Assembly: GCF_001514235.1 (NCBI RefSeq)
Contig: NZ_KQ948935.1
Location: 186,001 to 250,000, forward strand
Source: Streptomyces caeruleatus
GTDB lineage: Bacteria > Actinomycetota > Actinomycetes > Streptomycetales > Streptomycetaceae
Reading direction: 5' to 3'
Length of the DNA: 64,000 nt
Below are positions 9,852 to 19,214 of this stretch, piece after piece. Made by a program: the position numbers and the translations under genes. How positions within the stretch are numbered: the stretch's first letter is position 1; each line of letters opens with the position of its first letter. The notes beneath the pieces were generated by a model. The model was not told the DNA's origin, did no database searches, and worked only from the letters and a program-made list of their open reading frames with translations.

Positions 9852-12800
9852 ATGACGCGCAAGACGCGCAACTGGCGCCGTGTGCCCGGACGTCGGACCA
9901 CCGCGGCCGTACTGACCGCGGCGCTCGTCGTTACCGGCATCACCTTCATCGGCCTCGGCCTGGACGACCCAGGTTCGCGCGACGGGTCGGACCGGGAGGC
10001 GAAGGCGAAGCCCTTGACCGAGGCCGTCGCGATCGCGCGAGCGACGAAGACGGGCAGGTCCGTCGAGGCCACCGCGCTGCGTACAGCGCGCTCCACCACG
10101 TGGGCGCGGCCCGACGGCTTGATGGCCAAGGATCTGCACTCGTCTCCGATCCGGGCCAGGGTGGGCGGTGAATGGAGGGACATCGACTACGACCTCCACC
10201 GCACGAAGGCCGGTTGGGAGCCCAGGGCCACGAACGCGCGGATGGTGTTCTCGGCCGGCTCCGGGGCACACGACGGGGTACAGCGAGCCTCACGTTCCAC
10301 CGTGCGCCGGGCCTCCCTGGTCCAAGGGCTGAAGAGCGCCGTCGACGAGACCACGAGCGCCCTGGTCACCCTGACCGTCGACGACCACGAGATACAGCTC
10401 ACCTGGCCGGGCACGGTCCCGGCCCCGGTCATCGACGGCTCGCGGGCCCTGTACCCCGAGATCTTTCCGGGCGCCGACCTTGTGCTGACGGCTGACGACG
10501 ACGGCTTCGCCCAGTTGCTCGTCCTCAAGAACCGGCAGGCCGCGGCCGATCCGCGGGCGCAGCAGATCTCGTACGGCATCACCTCCGCAACGCTGAACTT
10601 CCGACTGGACCCGGTCACGGGCGTCCTGACCGCGGAGGATGCCTTCGCCACCGAGGTCGCGATGTCGCCGACCCCGCTGATGTGGGACAGCAGCGGTCAA
10701 CCGGCCGTCACCGACGGATCGGTCGGCGCCACCGCCCAGCCGACCACGTCGGAGAGCCCCACGCCGACCGAGTCGGTCACCGACGGCCCGAGCGAGAGCC
10801 CGAGCCCCACCGAGGAGCTCATCGAGACCGACGAGCAGGCGGACACCGCCCCCGAGACCCTGCCGGCCGCCACCGACGGCCCCGAGCCCTCGGTCGCCGA
10901 GTCCCCACTGCCGTCCGCCCCGGCCGAACCGACGCCCGCCCCCTCACAGACCGGCTCGGCGGCCACGCTCAGTCTTCCCGGGCTCGATGGACCCTCCCCC
11001 GACTCGCGCGGCGAACTGGTCGAGCCCAGCCTGACGGCGGCGAACTGGACGCTCACCCCCGACCTGGCCTTCCTCGACGACCCGGCCACCACCTACCCGG
11101 TGTTCATCGACCCGTCGGTGAAGAAGCACACGCAGAACTGGACCACCGCCTACAGCCGTCACCCGAACGCCACGTTCTACAACGGCAAGGGCTTCAACAA
11201 GGGCGGTACGCACGAGGCCCGCGTCGGCTTCGAGTCGGACACCTGGGGCACCTCGCGCTCGTACTTCAACATCGCTTTCGACAAGGACCTCAAGGGCACG
11301 AAGATCACCAGCGCGAAGCTGCGCCTGCTGGAGACGTACTCCTGGTCGTGCAGCGCCCGTTCGATGAGTGTGCACCTCACCGGCCCGGTGAGCGGGAAGA
11401 CCAACTGGAAGAACGCACCTAAGCTGCACGACGGCAACAAATTCGCGACCAAGAGCTTCGCGCACGGATACAAGTCCGGCTGCCGGGACGCATACGAGAC
11501 GTTCGACATGCGAAAGGCGGCGCAGAAGCAGGCCGATCAGGGCAAGGACACGATCACCTTCGGCCTGCGGGCACGGGACGAGCATACGCAGTACGCGTGG
11601 AAGAAGTTCCAGGCCAACGGGGACAACGCACCCGTACTGGAACTCGTCTACAACCGCAGACCCACCGTGGACGCCTAGTCGCTCGATCTCGGCCCGGACG
11701 GCAAGTGCACCACCACCAAGCCGTACGTCCGCATGGGCTCGGGCGACCTGACCTTCACCGCGCGGGCGTCCGACAAGGACAGCAACCTCGACCACCTCGA
11801 TTTCGACCTGTGGCCGCACGAAAAGTGGCAGACGACGGGCGATCTGCTGGGCTCCACCGGCAAGGTCTCCGTCGGCGGTGACAAGGACACCGCGTTGCGC
11901 ACGACGACGGGCTTCCCCACCAGCAAGCTCACCAATGGGACCACCTACTCATGGCGGGTGCGGGCCGTGGACGACGCCGGGACCAGCTCGAGCTACGCCC
12001 CGGCCAAGACGCCTTGCCGTTTCGTCCTCGACACCACCGCCCCCAGGCCGCCGAAGGTCAGCTCCACCGACTTCCCCAACGCCGACGGCAGCGAGAACGG
12101 CTTCGGCAACGACGCCGAGGATGCCAACTGGTCCACGAAGAAGTTCGGCACGCCCGGGTCGTTCACGGTCCGCGCGCTCAACAGCGACGTCGTGCGCTAC
12201 GAGTACGGCTTCAACTCGCCCACCTACTCCAGCAGCCTCCCCCGCACCGCAAACACGGCCACCAGCGTTAGCGCCGTGATCTCCAACGCCAAACCGCCGA
12301 CGGCCGGGCCCAACGTGCTCTACGTCAGGGCCGTGGACAGCGCGGGCAACCCCTCGGAGGCCACGAAGTACTTCTTCTACGTCACGCCCCGCGACCAGGC
12401 CGACTCCCCCGGCGACTTCACGGGGGACAAGCTGCCCGACATGATGGTCGTCACGGAGGCCGGCAACCTGGCCATGTATCCCTCGCAGTCCACCAGCACC
12501 GACCTCAACAAAGGCTCCGGCGACCTGAACTACTCGATGCCCGGCGCCTACCGGGAGGACCCCGCCAAGGACCCCAACGGCGACGACCTGCCGCCCTATG
12601 TGCCCACGCCCAACGGTCACTTCAAGGGGGCCCTGATCACCCACAACGGCGACATCTACGGTGGTGACGGCCTCCAGGACCTGGTCGTCCGCGTCGGAGG
12701 CAAGCTGTGGGTGTACCCCGGTGACGGTTACGGCGCAGTGAACATCGACAAGCGCCGCGAGATCCTCCTCCCCGACGGTGCCCCCAGCCCCGCCGACCTG

Positions 12801-13337
12801 ACTCAGTTCGTGTCGGCAGGTGACGCCACCGGAGACGGCCGGACCGATTTCTTCGCCACTCGCGGCGACGAGTTGTGGGTCTTCACCGGCTACCACGGGG
12901 CGACCATCGACCAGGCGACCCGGCTGTCTGCCTCGGGCTGGACCGACCGTGACATCGTCACCGCACTGGACATCAGCAACGACGGCGTCACCGACCTCCT
13001 CTACCGGTCCGATACGTCGGGCAGGCTCCTGCTTCGCAAGGGCATCGACGCCTCCAGCGGCGGGGTCAGCCTCGCCTCCCTGGGCAACGCCGGAAGTTCG
13101 GCCGGGGGCGCCGACAGCGAGTACGGTGCCTCGGGCTGGGCGGTGAGCACCTTTCCTCTGCTGATGGGCACCCCCGACGCCAACGGCGACAGCAACGCCA
13201 TCCCCGACATCTGGGGCGTGCGGTCCGACGGATCCGTACGGCTCTACGCGGGCGGCCCCAGCGCGGTGGTGCCGGGGTCCGGTACAGAGATCATTGGTCC
13301 GGCGAGCTACTGGAAGACACGCATCGCCATCGGGTGA
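9852..13337 (+). pseudogene. Secreted DNRLRE / FG-GAP repeat protein interrupted by an in-frame amber codon
   Basis: One reading frame of 1161 codons that is broken only by TAG at 11676-11678 (codon 609). The ATG at 9852 follows a strong GGGGGAG and begins a twin-Arg-rich signal sequence (RTTAAVLTAALVVTGITFIG). Residues ~297-375 are a Pro/Ser/Thr/Glu-rich linker. Residues ~400-600 resemble the DNRLRE surface-protein domain (NATFYNGKGF...EARVGFES). Beyond the stop come a fibronectin-like segment and FG-GAP/VCBS-type repeats (GDFTGDKLPDMMVV, SAGDATGDGRTDFFAT, LDISNDGVTDLLY), a beta-propeller fold. CAG (Gln) to TAG by one transition would explain the stop, since the downstream frame is intact and similarly biased. 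The protein was probably an extracellular partner of the adjacent RHS toxin (inference). Expression could still give a 608-residue secreted fragment. Confidence 0.8.
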
Positions 13338-13344
13338 CGCAATT

Positions 13345-13377
13345 CCTGGCCGCCGGTTGACGACTCCGGCGGCCAGG
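13345..13377. terminator. 12-bp stem hairpin after the FG-GAP gene
   Basis: CCTGGCCGCCGG (13345-13356) and its perfect complement (13366-13377) flank a 9-base loop, starting 7 bases after the TGA of the FG-GAP reading frame. It sits between convergent genes and may also end the acyltransferase remnant. Confidence 0.75.
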
Positions 13378-13414
13378 GACCACACGCAACGCTCTCCGGT
13401 CAGGCCCGGGGAGC

Positions 13415-14213
13415 CTACCTGGCGTGTGCGCGTTTCTTCCGAGACCCGTCCGGCCACAGTTGCGGTTTCCTCTTCGCCGCCAGGTCCTCCGCCCACCCGA
13501 ACCACACGATGCAACTTCCGATGAGCACCCAGGTGAACGCCAGCACCGGCCACGGGCTCTCCAGGAGCCAGGAGAAGTGCATCCACATCACGTCGATGTC
13601 CCACAACTGGTCCAACATCGTCGCGGCGATGAGGATGCAGGTGTTGTGCCAGAGGTAGATAGTCACCGCGCGCGAGTTGAGAAGGGCGATCAGCCGGTCC
13701 CAGCGGCGCAGGCGGCCGGGCCACTCGGACCAGGACGGACTGATGTGCAGGAGCAGCAGAACCGTACCGAAGGACCACAGGGCTTGGGCCAGCGGCATGC
13801 TGTCCAGGTCGTTGCCTTCGCCGAAGTTGTGGTTCAGGGCGTACCAGAGCCCGAGGCGGCGAAGATCGGCGCGATGGACGGAACGACATAGCGCGGCAAC
13901 CGCCGCAGGATGCCCTCCTGGCGCGCCCGAGGATCCAGCAGGCGCCGAAGGTGCTGAAGTCCGTGAGGGCGGACGGGACCCGCTCGCCGGGGAGGTTGAG
14001 GTAGCCCTGCTCGAAGGCCGCCGACAGCGCGAGCGGCGCGAGGAGCGTGACCAGCGGCATCGCGCGCAGGGCCTTCAGCAGAAAGGGTGAGAGCAGGACG
14101 TACCAGAGATAGGCGCGGATGTACGAGAGCGGTCCCACCAGGTCGGATGCCCAGTTCTCGCCGATGAAGCCATGGACGCCCGGGAGGCCTTCGGCGTACG
14201 GCGCGTCGCTCAA
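13415..14213 (-). pseudogene. Acyltransferase-3 family membrane protein remnant, two frameshifts and no N-terminus
   Basis: Remnant of an integral-membrane acyltransferase (acyltransferase 3/OafA-like, which acylates sugars or envelope polymers). It reads in three successive frames. LVGPLSYIRAYLWYVLLSPFLL and following helices are in one frame from 14213. At about 13930 the match moves to a second frame (RQEGILRRLPRYVVPSIAP). At about 13850 it moves to a third (LGLWYALNHNFGEGNDLDS), which stays open through the last helices to the stop at 13415 (127 residues from MPLAQALWSF). Together about 260 residues remain of the ~380 usual, and the catalytic His-containing N-terminal part is missing. No plausible start lies upstream; the junction near 14215 is probably a deletion breakpoint. 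Non-functional. Confidence 0.8.
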
Positions 14214-14463
14214 CGGGACAACCCATAGCTCGCTGCAATGCGTTGCTCCCGCCCAGCCTTGTGGGCCGGATCACCATGGCGTGAAGCGTGCAGGGGAAGC
14301 GAATCCCGCCGACTGCCCCGCCCTGCTGGGGAACGGCCCTGGGACTGGTGAGCTCGCATGTTCAGGTGTCGCGTATTCGCTGACGGCAGCCTGGCTGCAT
14401 TGACGGTGAGTGATCGTTGTAGACGGCTCACCTTCGGCTCGGCGGGTGTAGGAAGATCCCGGC

Positions 14464-15419
14464 ATGGACACCTGCGACAGTCATCAGACCGTGCAATCGC
14501 CGCGGTTACGGCCCGGGGATCGAGTGCGGATCGTCTCTCCAGCCAGTCCACCCAGCCGCGAGGGAGTCGCCCGTGGCGTCGAGCTATTGACGTCATGGGG
14601 GCTGCGGGTCGAGTTGGGCGAGCACGTCTTCGACCAATGGGGTTATATGGCTGGCCGAGATGAGGATCGCGTCTTCGACCTGAACTCCGCGTTCGATGAC
14701 CCTGGAGTCCGCGCGGTGATTGCCACCCGGGGCGGCAAAGGCGCATACCGCATCGTCTACGACCTGGACATCGACGCCCGCGGCGCGACCCAAAACCCTT
14801 GGTCGGCTTCAGCGACATCACCCACCTCCACCTTGCCCTATGGGCGCGATGCGGTCTGGCCTCGCTGCATAGCCCGTTCACCAACTGGAGCGACGAATGG
14901 TCCGGGCCAGCGCCAGCCGAAGCCCTTCGCCGCGCGCTGATGACCACCGACCCTGTGATCATCCACAGGGACACCAGCCAAGCCAGCGCGGCGGTCACCG
15001 TCGAGGGCACCGCGACCGGTGTCTTGGTCGGCGGCAACCTTGACGCGATCCGCACCGAGGCCGGAGCCGGTCTGCCGAGCCTTAAGGGGGCGATCCTTTT
15101 TCTCGAACACCAGAGAGGCACAGGGCTGGGAGAGATCGACCGCGCACTGACCCAGCTGACCCGTACTGGGGTCCTGGAGGGGCTGTGCGGTGTCACACTT
15201 GGCCAGTTCCTCGGCTTCGACCAGGATGCCGATGATCCAACCCTGGGGGGATGGGGCATCGCCGACGTACTGCGCGACCGGCTGACGCGCCTGGGTGTGC
15301 CCGTTCTCCGTGGGCTCCCCGCCGGACACGGCCTGCATCCTCCGACCATCCCACTCGGCACTCAGGCCACGATGGACACCGCCGAAGGAACCTTGACGGT
15401 TCAGCCAGCCGTCGTCTGA
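14464..15419 (+). pseudogene. LD-carboxypeptidase (peptidase S66, LdcA/MccF-like), one frameshift
   Basis: Cytosolic serine peptidase that removes the terminal D-Ala from murein tetrapeptides, or inactivates peptide-nucleotides such as microcin C in the MccF branch. The ATG at 14464 has AGGAAG nearby. The N-domain (LRPGDRVRIVSPASPPSR, then VRAVIATRGGKGAYRI) is in frame 1 to about 14778. From there RRDPKPLVGFSDIT continues in frame 3, consistent with one deleted base. The nucleophile Ser (GFSD), the Glu of ILFLEHQ and the His of GLPAGHGLHPP are all present, so restoring one base would give a complete ~318-residue enzyme. It is therefore either a very recent pseudogene or a sequencing error. 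Confidence 0.82.
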
Positions 15420-15968
15420 CCGTCGACCGCCTTACCCAGCGTGCAAGGCCGACGCGGCGGTGATTGACCGGCCAGTCAATCACCTTGTGTGGTCGCCGGG
15501 GGCGTATCGGCTCCAGGTGCCGCCGGCTTCGGTGACCAGGCGGGTCGTGGTCTTGTCGTGATAGCAGCGTACGCCTGACCGTCGTTCCGGGGACGAGGTA
15601 ACGGGCGCTCTGCCGCCTCTTCGCTGGTCGAGAGACGCGACCCCGGCTGGCATGGCCTTCTGGGCACCGGAGGCGAGGCTACCTGGGGCGCCGATGCGGC
15701 CCAGGGCGTCCCACTGCTCGGGGGTGTCGGAACATCGATCTTGATGCCCTCCTCGGGACCGAAGGTGCCGTCGGCGCGCTTGCAAAGAACGTGCCGTGGC
15801 CCGCCCCCAGGGTTTCATGTGCTGACACGGTGCTGACGTGTCAGCACCGAACTGCCGCGATTCCTGGCTGCCGAGCCCCTCCAGCTCGCGCACCGAACCC
15901 GTGCTGCTCCGGGAACACGGCCACGGGCGGGAGATCCGGGGGCGCTCCTGGCTGAGGTCTCCCGGCCG
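15420..15968. other. About 550 bases with no convincing gene
   Basis: No frame shows steady codon bias. A leftward stretch near 15670-15800 reads like decayed coding DNA when frames are joined (FGPEEGIKIDVPTP then EQWDALGRI), but I do not recognise a family. A short near-palindrome (tcagcaccgtgtcagca-type, around 15821-15848) lies close to the end of the neighbouring ATPase gene. Confidence 0.35.
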
Positions 15969-17552
15969 TCAAGCGCGCAGCAGGGTGACGGTGCGCCCGG
16001 ACGGCGTGGTCTGCTGCGAGAAGGCGGTGCGCTCGTGGACCGGGGCTGCCTGCGGGCGGGTGTCGAAGACGACGAGGGTGCCCGTGGACAGCTCCATGCG
16101 GTCCAGGTAGTCGTCCAGCTGCGCCAGCCCCTCGGCGAGGGGGTCGGTGCGGCCCTGGCGCCACACCTTCAGCTCCAGCGCCTCACGCTGCACGGCCCGC
16201 GAACCGTCGGCAGCGGTGTACGGCTGACGGATCAGCAGGTCGACCCGGCGCCGGCCGACCCCGTACTCCCGGTCGATGAAACCCGCTCCGTTCACGATCC
16301 GGTGCAGGTAAGCCATCATCACCAGCTGTGCTGCGGCCTCCGGGTAGGTCGAGGCGGTGGCCAGGATCTCGCCGTTCTCCCGCCAGAACTCGGCGAAGGA
16401 GCACAGCAGCTTGTCCATGTCGATCCGGCCGTCCGGCAGCCGGAAGCTGCTCGGGGCGGCGACGACCTGGCCTTCCGTGTTGTTCCCCAGGACCCGGACA
16501 ATGACCTCCTGGTAGATCGGATTGGCCACCCGCACCGGCGCGTCCGGAGCGACCAGCCCCAGATCGCGCACGTACCCCAGATCGTCGTCGTACGTGTCCG
16601 TCGGCAGGAGCAGCTCGCCCGCGATCACCGGCTGGATCACCCGCCGCACCCTGTCCTCGCCCAACCTGGCGGCCAGCGAGTCCAGATGCGTCGCACGCGC
16701 CAGGATCAGCCGCTCCTTCGCCTCCTCCATGTGCTCGGCCGTGATCGGCGTGTCCGACGGCACCCCCATCTCCTCGACGACCTCCCGGGCCAGCGCGTTG
16801 ACCAGCCACGGCTGTCCCTGGGTAAAGCCGAAGGCACGCTCCAGCGCATCCACCGTGAAATCCTGGCCCGTCTCCGTGGTGTGCTGCCCGTACAGCTCGG
16901 CGACCTCGGCCTCGGTGAAGTCGCCCAACCGCAGCGACGCCACCTTGATGTTGAACGGACTCGACGTACCAAGCCGCCCCGGATCCCCGCCCGAGGCCGC
17001 CTTGTAGTCACGCACATCCCGCAGCCCGCACAGCACCACCGCATGCGGGAAGCCGCCACGGCTGACAGTGAAGCCGTTGCGCAACTGGCGCAGCACACTG
17101 CGCAGGCTCTCCCCCCGCAGCGCGTCGATCTCGTCGAAGAACAGCACCAGCGGACGCGGACAGCCCCGCACCCACTGCGTCAGCCCCCGCTGGAGCCGAG
17201 CCCCGGGCACCGCGTCGGGCCAGGAGGCGGGGGGCGCGAGCTCATCGGGAAGCCCGGCGGACTCCGCGGACTGCCGGATCGCTTCCAGTACCAGCAGCTC
17301 GGCCTGGCCGTAGTCCTCTCCGGCGGGCTCCGCGTTCTCGCACGAGAAGTGCAGCGCCGCGTACCGGCCCGAGGCCGTCAGTTCCCGGGCCATCGCCGCC
17401 AGCGCAGTCGTCTTCCCGGTCTGCCGTGGCGCGTGCACCACGAAGTACTGGCCCTGCTCGATGTACCCGCGGGCCCTGGGCAGCCGCTCCTGAGCCGGCA
17501 CCATGTAGTGACGCGTGGGGACGCACGGCCCGGCCGTATTGAAGTAGCGCAT
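15969..17552 (-). CDS. AAA-like ATPase with C-terminal PD-(D/E)XK nuclease-like domain
   Basis: A 527-residue cytosolic NTPase. The start MRYFNTAGPCVPTRHY is typical of its family and preferred over upstream in-frame codons. Walker A is APRQTGKTT (about residues 42-50), Walker B is LVLFFDEID (about 138-146), and a sensor-like LCGLRD follows. After a winged-helix-like middle (RLGEDRVRRVIQPVI) the C-terminal ~110 residues contain GVGRRRVDLLIRQPY followed by REALELKVWRQG, spaced like the D...ExK core of PD-(D/E)XK nuclease-fold domains. Related orphan ATPases are usually described only as AAA-ATPase-like or DUF1703-type proteins and are suspected of roles in defence or DNA transactions; no activity can be claimed here. 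It is the only clearly intact large gene in the decayed stretch 9.8-19 kb and stands alone. Confidence 0.8.
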   Translation of the reverse strand: MRYFNTAGPCVPTRHYMVPAQERLPRARGYIEQGQYFVVHAPRQTGKTTALAAMARELTASGRYAALHFSCENAEPAGEDYGQAELLVLEAIRQSAESAGLPDELAPPASWPDAVPGARLQRGLTQWVRGCPRPLVLFFDEIDALRGESLRSVLRQLRNGFTVSRGGFPHAVVLCGLRDVRDYKAASGGDPGRLGTSSPFNIKVASLRLGDFTEAEVAELYGQHTTETGQDFTVDALERAFGFTQGQPWLVNALAREVVEEMGVPSDTPITAEHMEEAKERLILARATHLDSLAARLGEDRVRRVIQPVIAGELLLPTDTYDDDLGYVRDLGLVAPDAPVRVANPIYQEVIVRVLGNNTEGQVVAAPSSFRLPDGRIDMDKLLCSFAEFWRENGEILATASTYPEAAAQLVMMAYLHRIVNGAGFIDREYGVGRRRVDLLIRQPYTAADGSRAVQREALELKVWRQGRTDPLAEGLAQLDDYLDRMELSTGTLVVFDTRPQAAPVHERTAFSQQTTPSGRTVTLLRA

Positions 17553-17949
17553 ACCTCGCACGCTAGCCGACGGCACCGACAACCCGAGGCGACCGTGCAC
17601 CCGACCACCGGCCACACCGCCCCGTACGGGCACGAGTGCCAGAGCAGCGGTGCCCCGGTGCGGGGATCACCCGGCGGACAGACGCAGAAACGCGGCCGGC
17701 GCCCGCTGGGGCGCGGTGACCGCTGGAGCACCTCCGGCGACCGCCAGGGCATACAGGTCACCGCGGCACAGCTCTTCACATGCCGATCAGCTCATCCGGG
17801 GCACCGCTGTCGTCCCCGTCGGCCTCATGCATCCTGCCCTTGCCGAAAATCTCATCCGGGCTGGTGAGCGACCGAGGCGCGCACTGCGGCCAGTGCCTTG
17901 TCGGACAGTTTGGCCGCGGGTCAGGGGCCGGTTCCCCGCGACCACGAAC
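17553..17949. other. About 400 bases without a recognisable gene
   Basis: Upstream of the leftward ATPase gene and before the integrase fragment. It should contain the ATPase promoter, which I could not place. A rightward frame is open through it into the integrase-like remnant, but it shows no recognisable protein sequence here. Confidence 0.35.
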
Positions 17950-18135
17950 GCCGGAAAGCGGCTGTACCTGCTTCGTCACGGCGGCAAGGAGTGGCTGGAC
18001 GAAGATCGACACAGTCGCATCACCGTGGAGACCCGCATGGGCCACGAGGTCGCCGGCGTGGAAGGTCTCCACTCGCACGTTGCCCTGGCCATGGAGCAGG
18101 AGATTGCCGATTCGCTGCAAAGCAGGTGGCTGCGC
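17950..18135 (+). pseudogene. Tyrosine integrase C-terminal remnant with Tyr replaced by His
   Basis: A short coding remnant resembling the C-terminal end of actinobacterial tyrosine recombinases: LRHGGKEWLDED (the HxxR box as LRHG, Arg preceding), MGHEVAGVEG (the GH box), then LHSHV where TYSHV with the nucleophile Tyr is expected, and a helical tail (AMEQEIADSLQSRW). Nothing upstream matches the rest of an integrase. The same frame continues without a stop into the UppP fragment at 18262. The assignment rests on the LRHG/MGHE/HSHV spacing and is moderate. Confidence 0.5.
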
Positions 18136-18261
18136 CGTTCGTGGTCGGCGAGGGAGGGCACTGGAAAGGCGCCATCTCCCACTCCTCTACCATTCGATCT
18201 TGAAAAGTGGTGGAAAACAGCAGGTCAAAGCCGATCAGGACACGTCGACATAGTTTCGTTC

Positions 18262-18387
18262 ATGAAGTTCATCTCGACGAAGAGCTTCATGCCGTTCGTC
18301 TGGTACCGCATCGCGCTCGGCATCGTCATCATCGCCCTGGTGGCAGCGGGCGTCCTGAGCCCGCACGCGGCGGAGTCGGCGAACTGA
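18262..18387 (+). pseudogene. uppP: C-terminal tail of undecaprenyl-diphosphatase (UppP) only
   Basis: About 41 codons reading MKFISTKSFMPFVWYRIALG and then a last hydrophobic helix (IVIIALVAAGVLSPH). This is the end of UppP/BacA, the membrane phosphatase that recycles undecaprenyl carrier lipid in cell-wall synthesis; the family is about 270 residues long. The catalytic parts are absent, so it is a leftover of a deletion or insertion that joined it to the integrase remnant. The stop TGA is at 18385-18387. Confidence 0.65.
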
Positions 18388-18564
18388 CGCACCTCCGGGG
18401 CGACTCCGGCCGAGCCCCGCTTCTGACCCGCAGGTCAGTACAGGCGGGTCCGCCCCAAGTCCGTGACCAATCACATACGTTGTGCGTAGCCGTCCGGTAG
18501 CGGACTGTCAGTCCTTGCCCCTAGGCTTGTCGGCATGTCCCCCCATTCCTTAGGCCCTGGTTCC

Positions 18565-18714
18565 GTGCGGTCTGCTGCCGAGGTGAACGAGGAGATACGC
18601 GCCCTGTGGCTGCGCGCGGGCGGCTCGCTGTCCGCTCAGGAGCGCGCGGAGTACGAGCTGTTGGTGGTCGAGTGGGCGGCCGCCATCCGCGGTGAGGTCA
18701 TCGAGGCGGCCTGA
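18565..18714 (+). CDS. Small conserved-type 49-residue protein, possibly 5'-disrupted
   Basis: A short acidic helical protein, VRSAAEVNEEIRALWLRAGG then LSAQERAEYELLVVEWAAAI, ending EAA. It is GC3-biased and looks like a small Streptomyces protein of unknown function that I have only seen as hypothetical. The GTG at 18565 has no good ribosome site. A more natural ATG at 18536 is one base out of frame, because the C run after it has five Cs where six would join the frames. So the gene may be frameshifted near its start or suffer a homopolymer error. It lies 36 bases before the phosphotransferase remnant. Confidence 0.5.
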   Translation: MRSAAEVNEEIRALWLRAGGSLSAQERAEYELLVVEWAAAIRGEVIEAA

Positions 18715-18750
18715 GACAGGCCCGCCGCCCCTGCGCCTGGGATCCACTCC

Positions 18751-19077
18751 ATGGAGCAGCTGGATCACATACCCGCTCGCCGTGGCCTCGTCATCTTCCT
18801 GAACAGCACGTCCAGTTCGGGCAGGTCGAGCATCGCCACCGAGCTGCTGCGGATCCTCGACGAGCCGTACGTCCATCTGCCCGTCGACGCCTTCCACGCG
18901 ATCCGCTCCCCCACCGCGGTCCCGCCGGACCAGCTGCCGACCGTCCTCCCCGGCACCTGGCAGGGCTTCCTGAACGACCGCCCCACGCCCACCGCCTTTG
19001 AACGACTGCGTGCCGGGAGCGACCCGCAGTCACTCCAGTCCAGGTCCGCCCAGAGCGGCGCGCTGTTCCGGGCTTGA
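18751..19077 (+). pseudogene. Truncated chloramphenicol phosphotransferase-like P-loop protein
   Basis: N-terminal ~75 residues resemble the chloramphenicol phosphotransferase-like family: RGLVIFLNSTSSSGRSSIA is the P-loop, then LDEPYVHLPVDAFHAI, then the PGTWQGF segment. The usual GKS lysine of Walker A is Arg here (SSSGRSS). After about residue 80 the match is lost and the frame runs into a 23-bp repeat and stops at 19077, giving 108 residues where the family has about 180-200. With both the Walker lysine and the C-terminal half gone, it is probably non-functional. Start ATG at 18751. Confidence 0.7.
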
Positions 19078-19118
19078 TCAGAGCGACGCGCCGTACCGGG
19101 CCTGATCAGAGCGACGCG
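19068..19118. repeat. Two tandem 23-bp direct repeats
   Basis: 19068-19090 and 19096-19118 differ at a single base (CCGGGC then T or C, then TGATCAGAGCGACGCG) with a 28-base period. They lie exactly where the phosphotransferase-like reading frame breaks down, suggesting slippage or a rearrangement scar. Confidence 0.7.
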
Positions 19119-19214
19119 AGTGCCTTGTCCACGCCATGGTCGACAGCCCAGGAGGGGCCACTGACAACGAACGCGTCGAATATCGCTGCACGCCCCCTTG
19201 GCTCCGTGCACCAC

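Noticed and set aside
11949..14213. A 754-codon leftward frame over the FG-GAP gene and the acyltransferase remnant
   Set aside because: Only its first ~95 codons (acyltransferase helices) look real; the rest is antisense to the FG-GAP repeats.
15480..15893. Leftward 137-codon frame as a gene
   Set aside because: No codon bias or recognised family, and the best-looking segments require changing frame.
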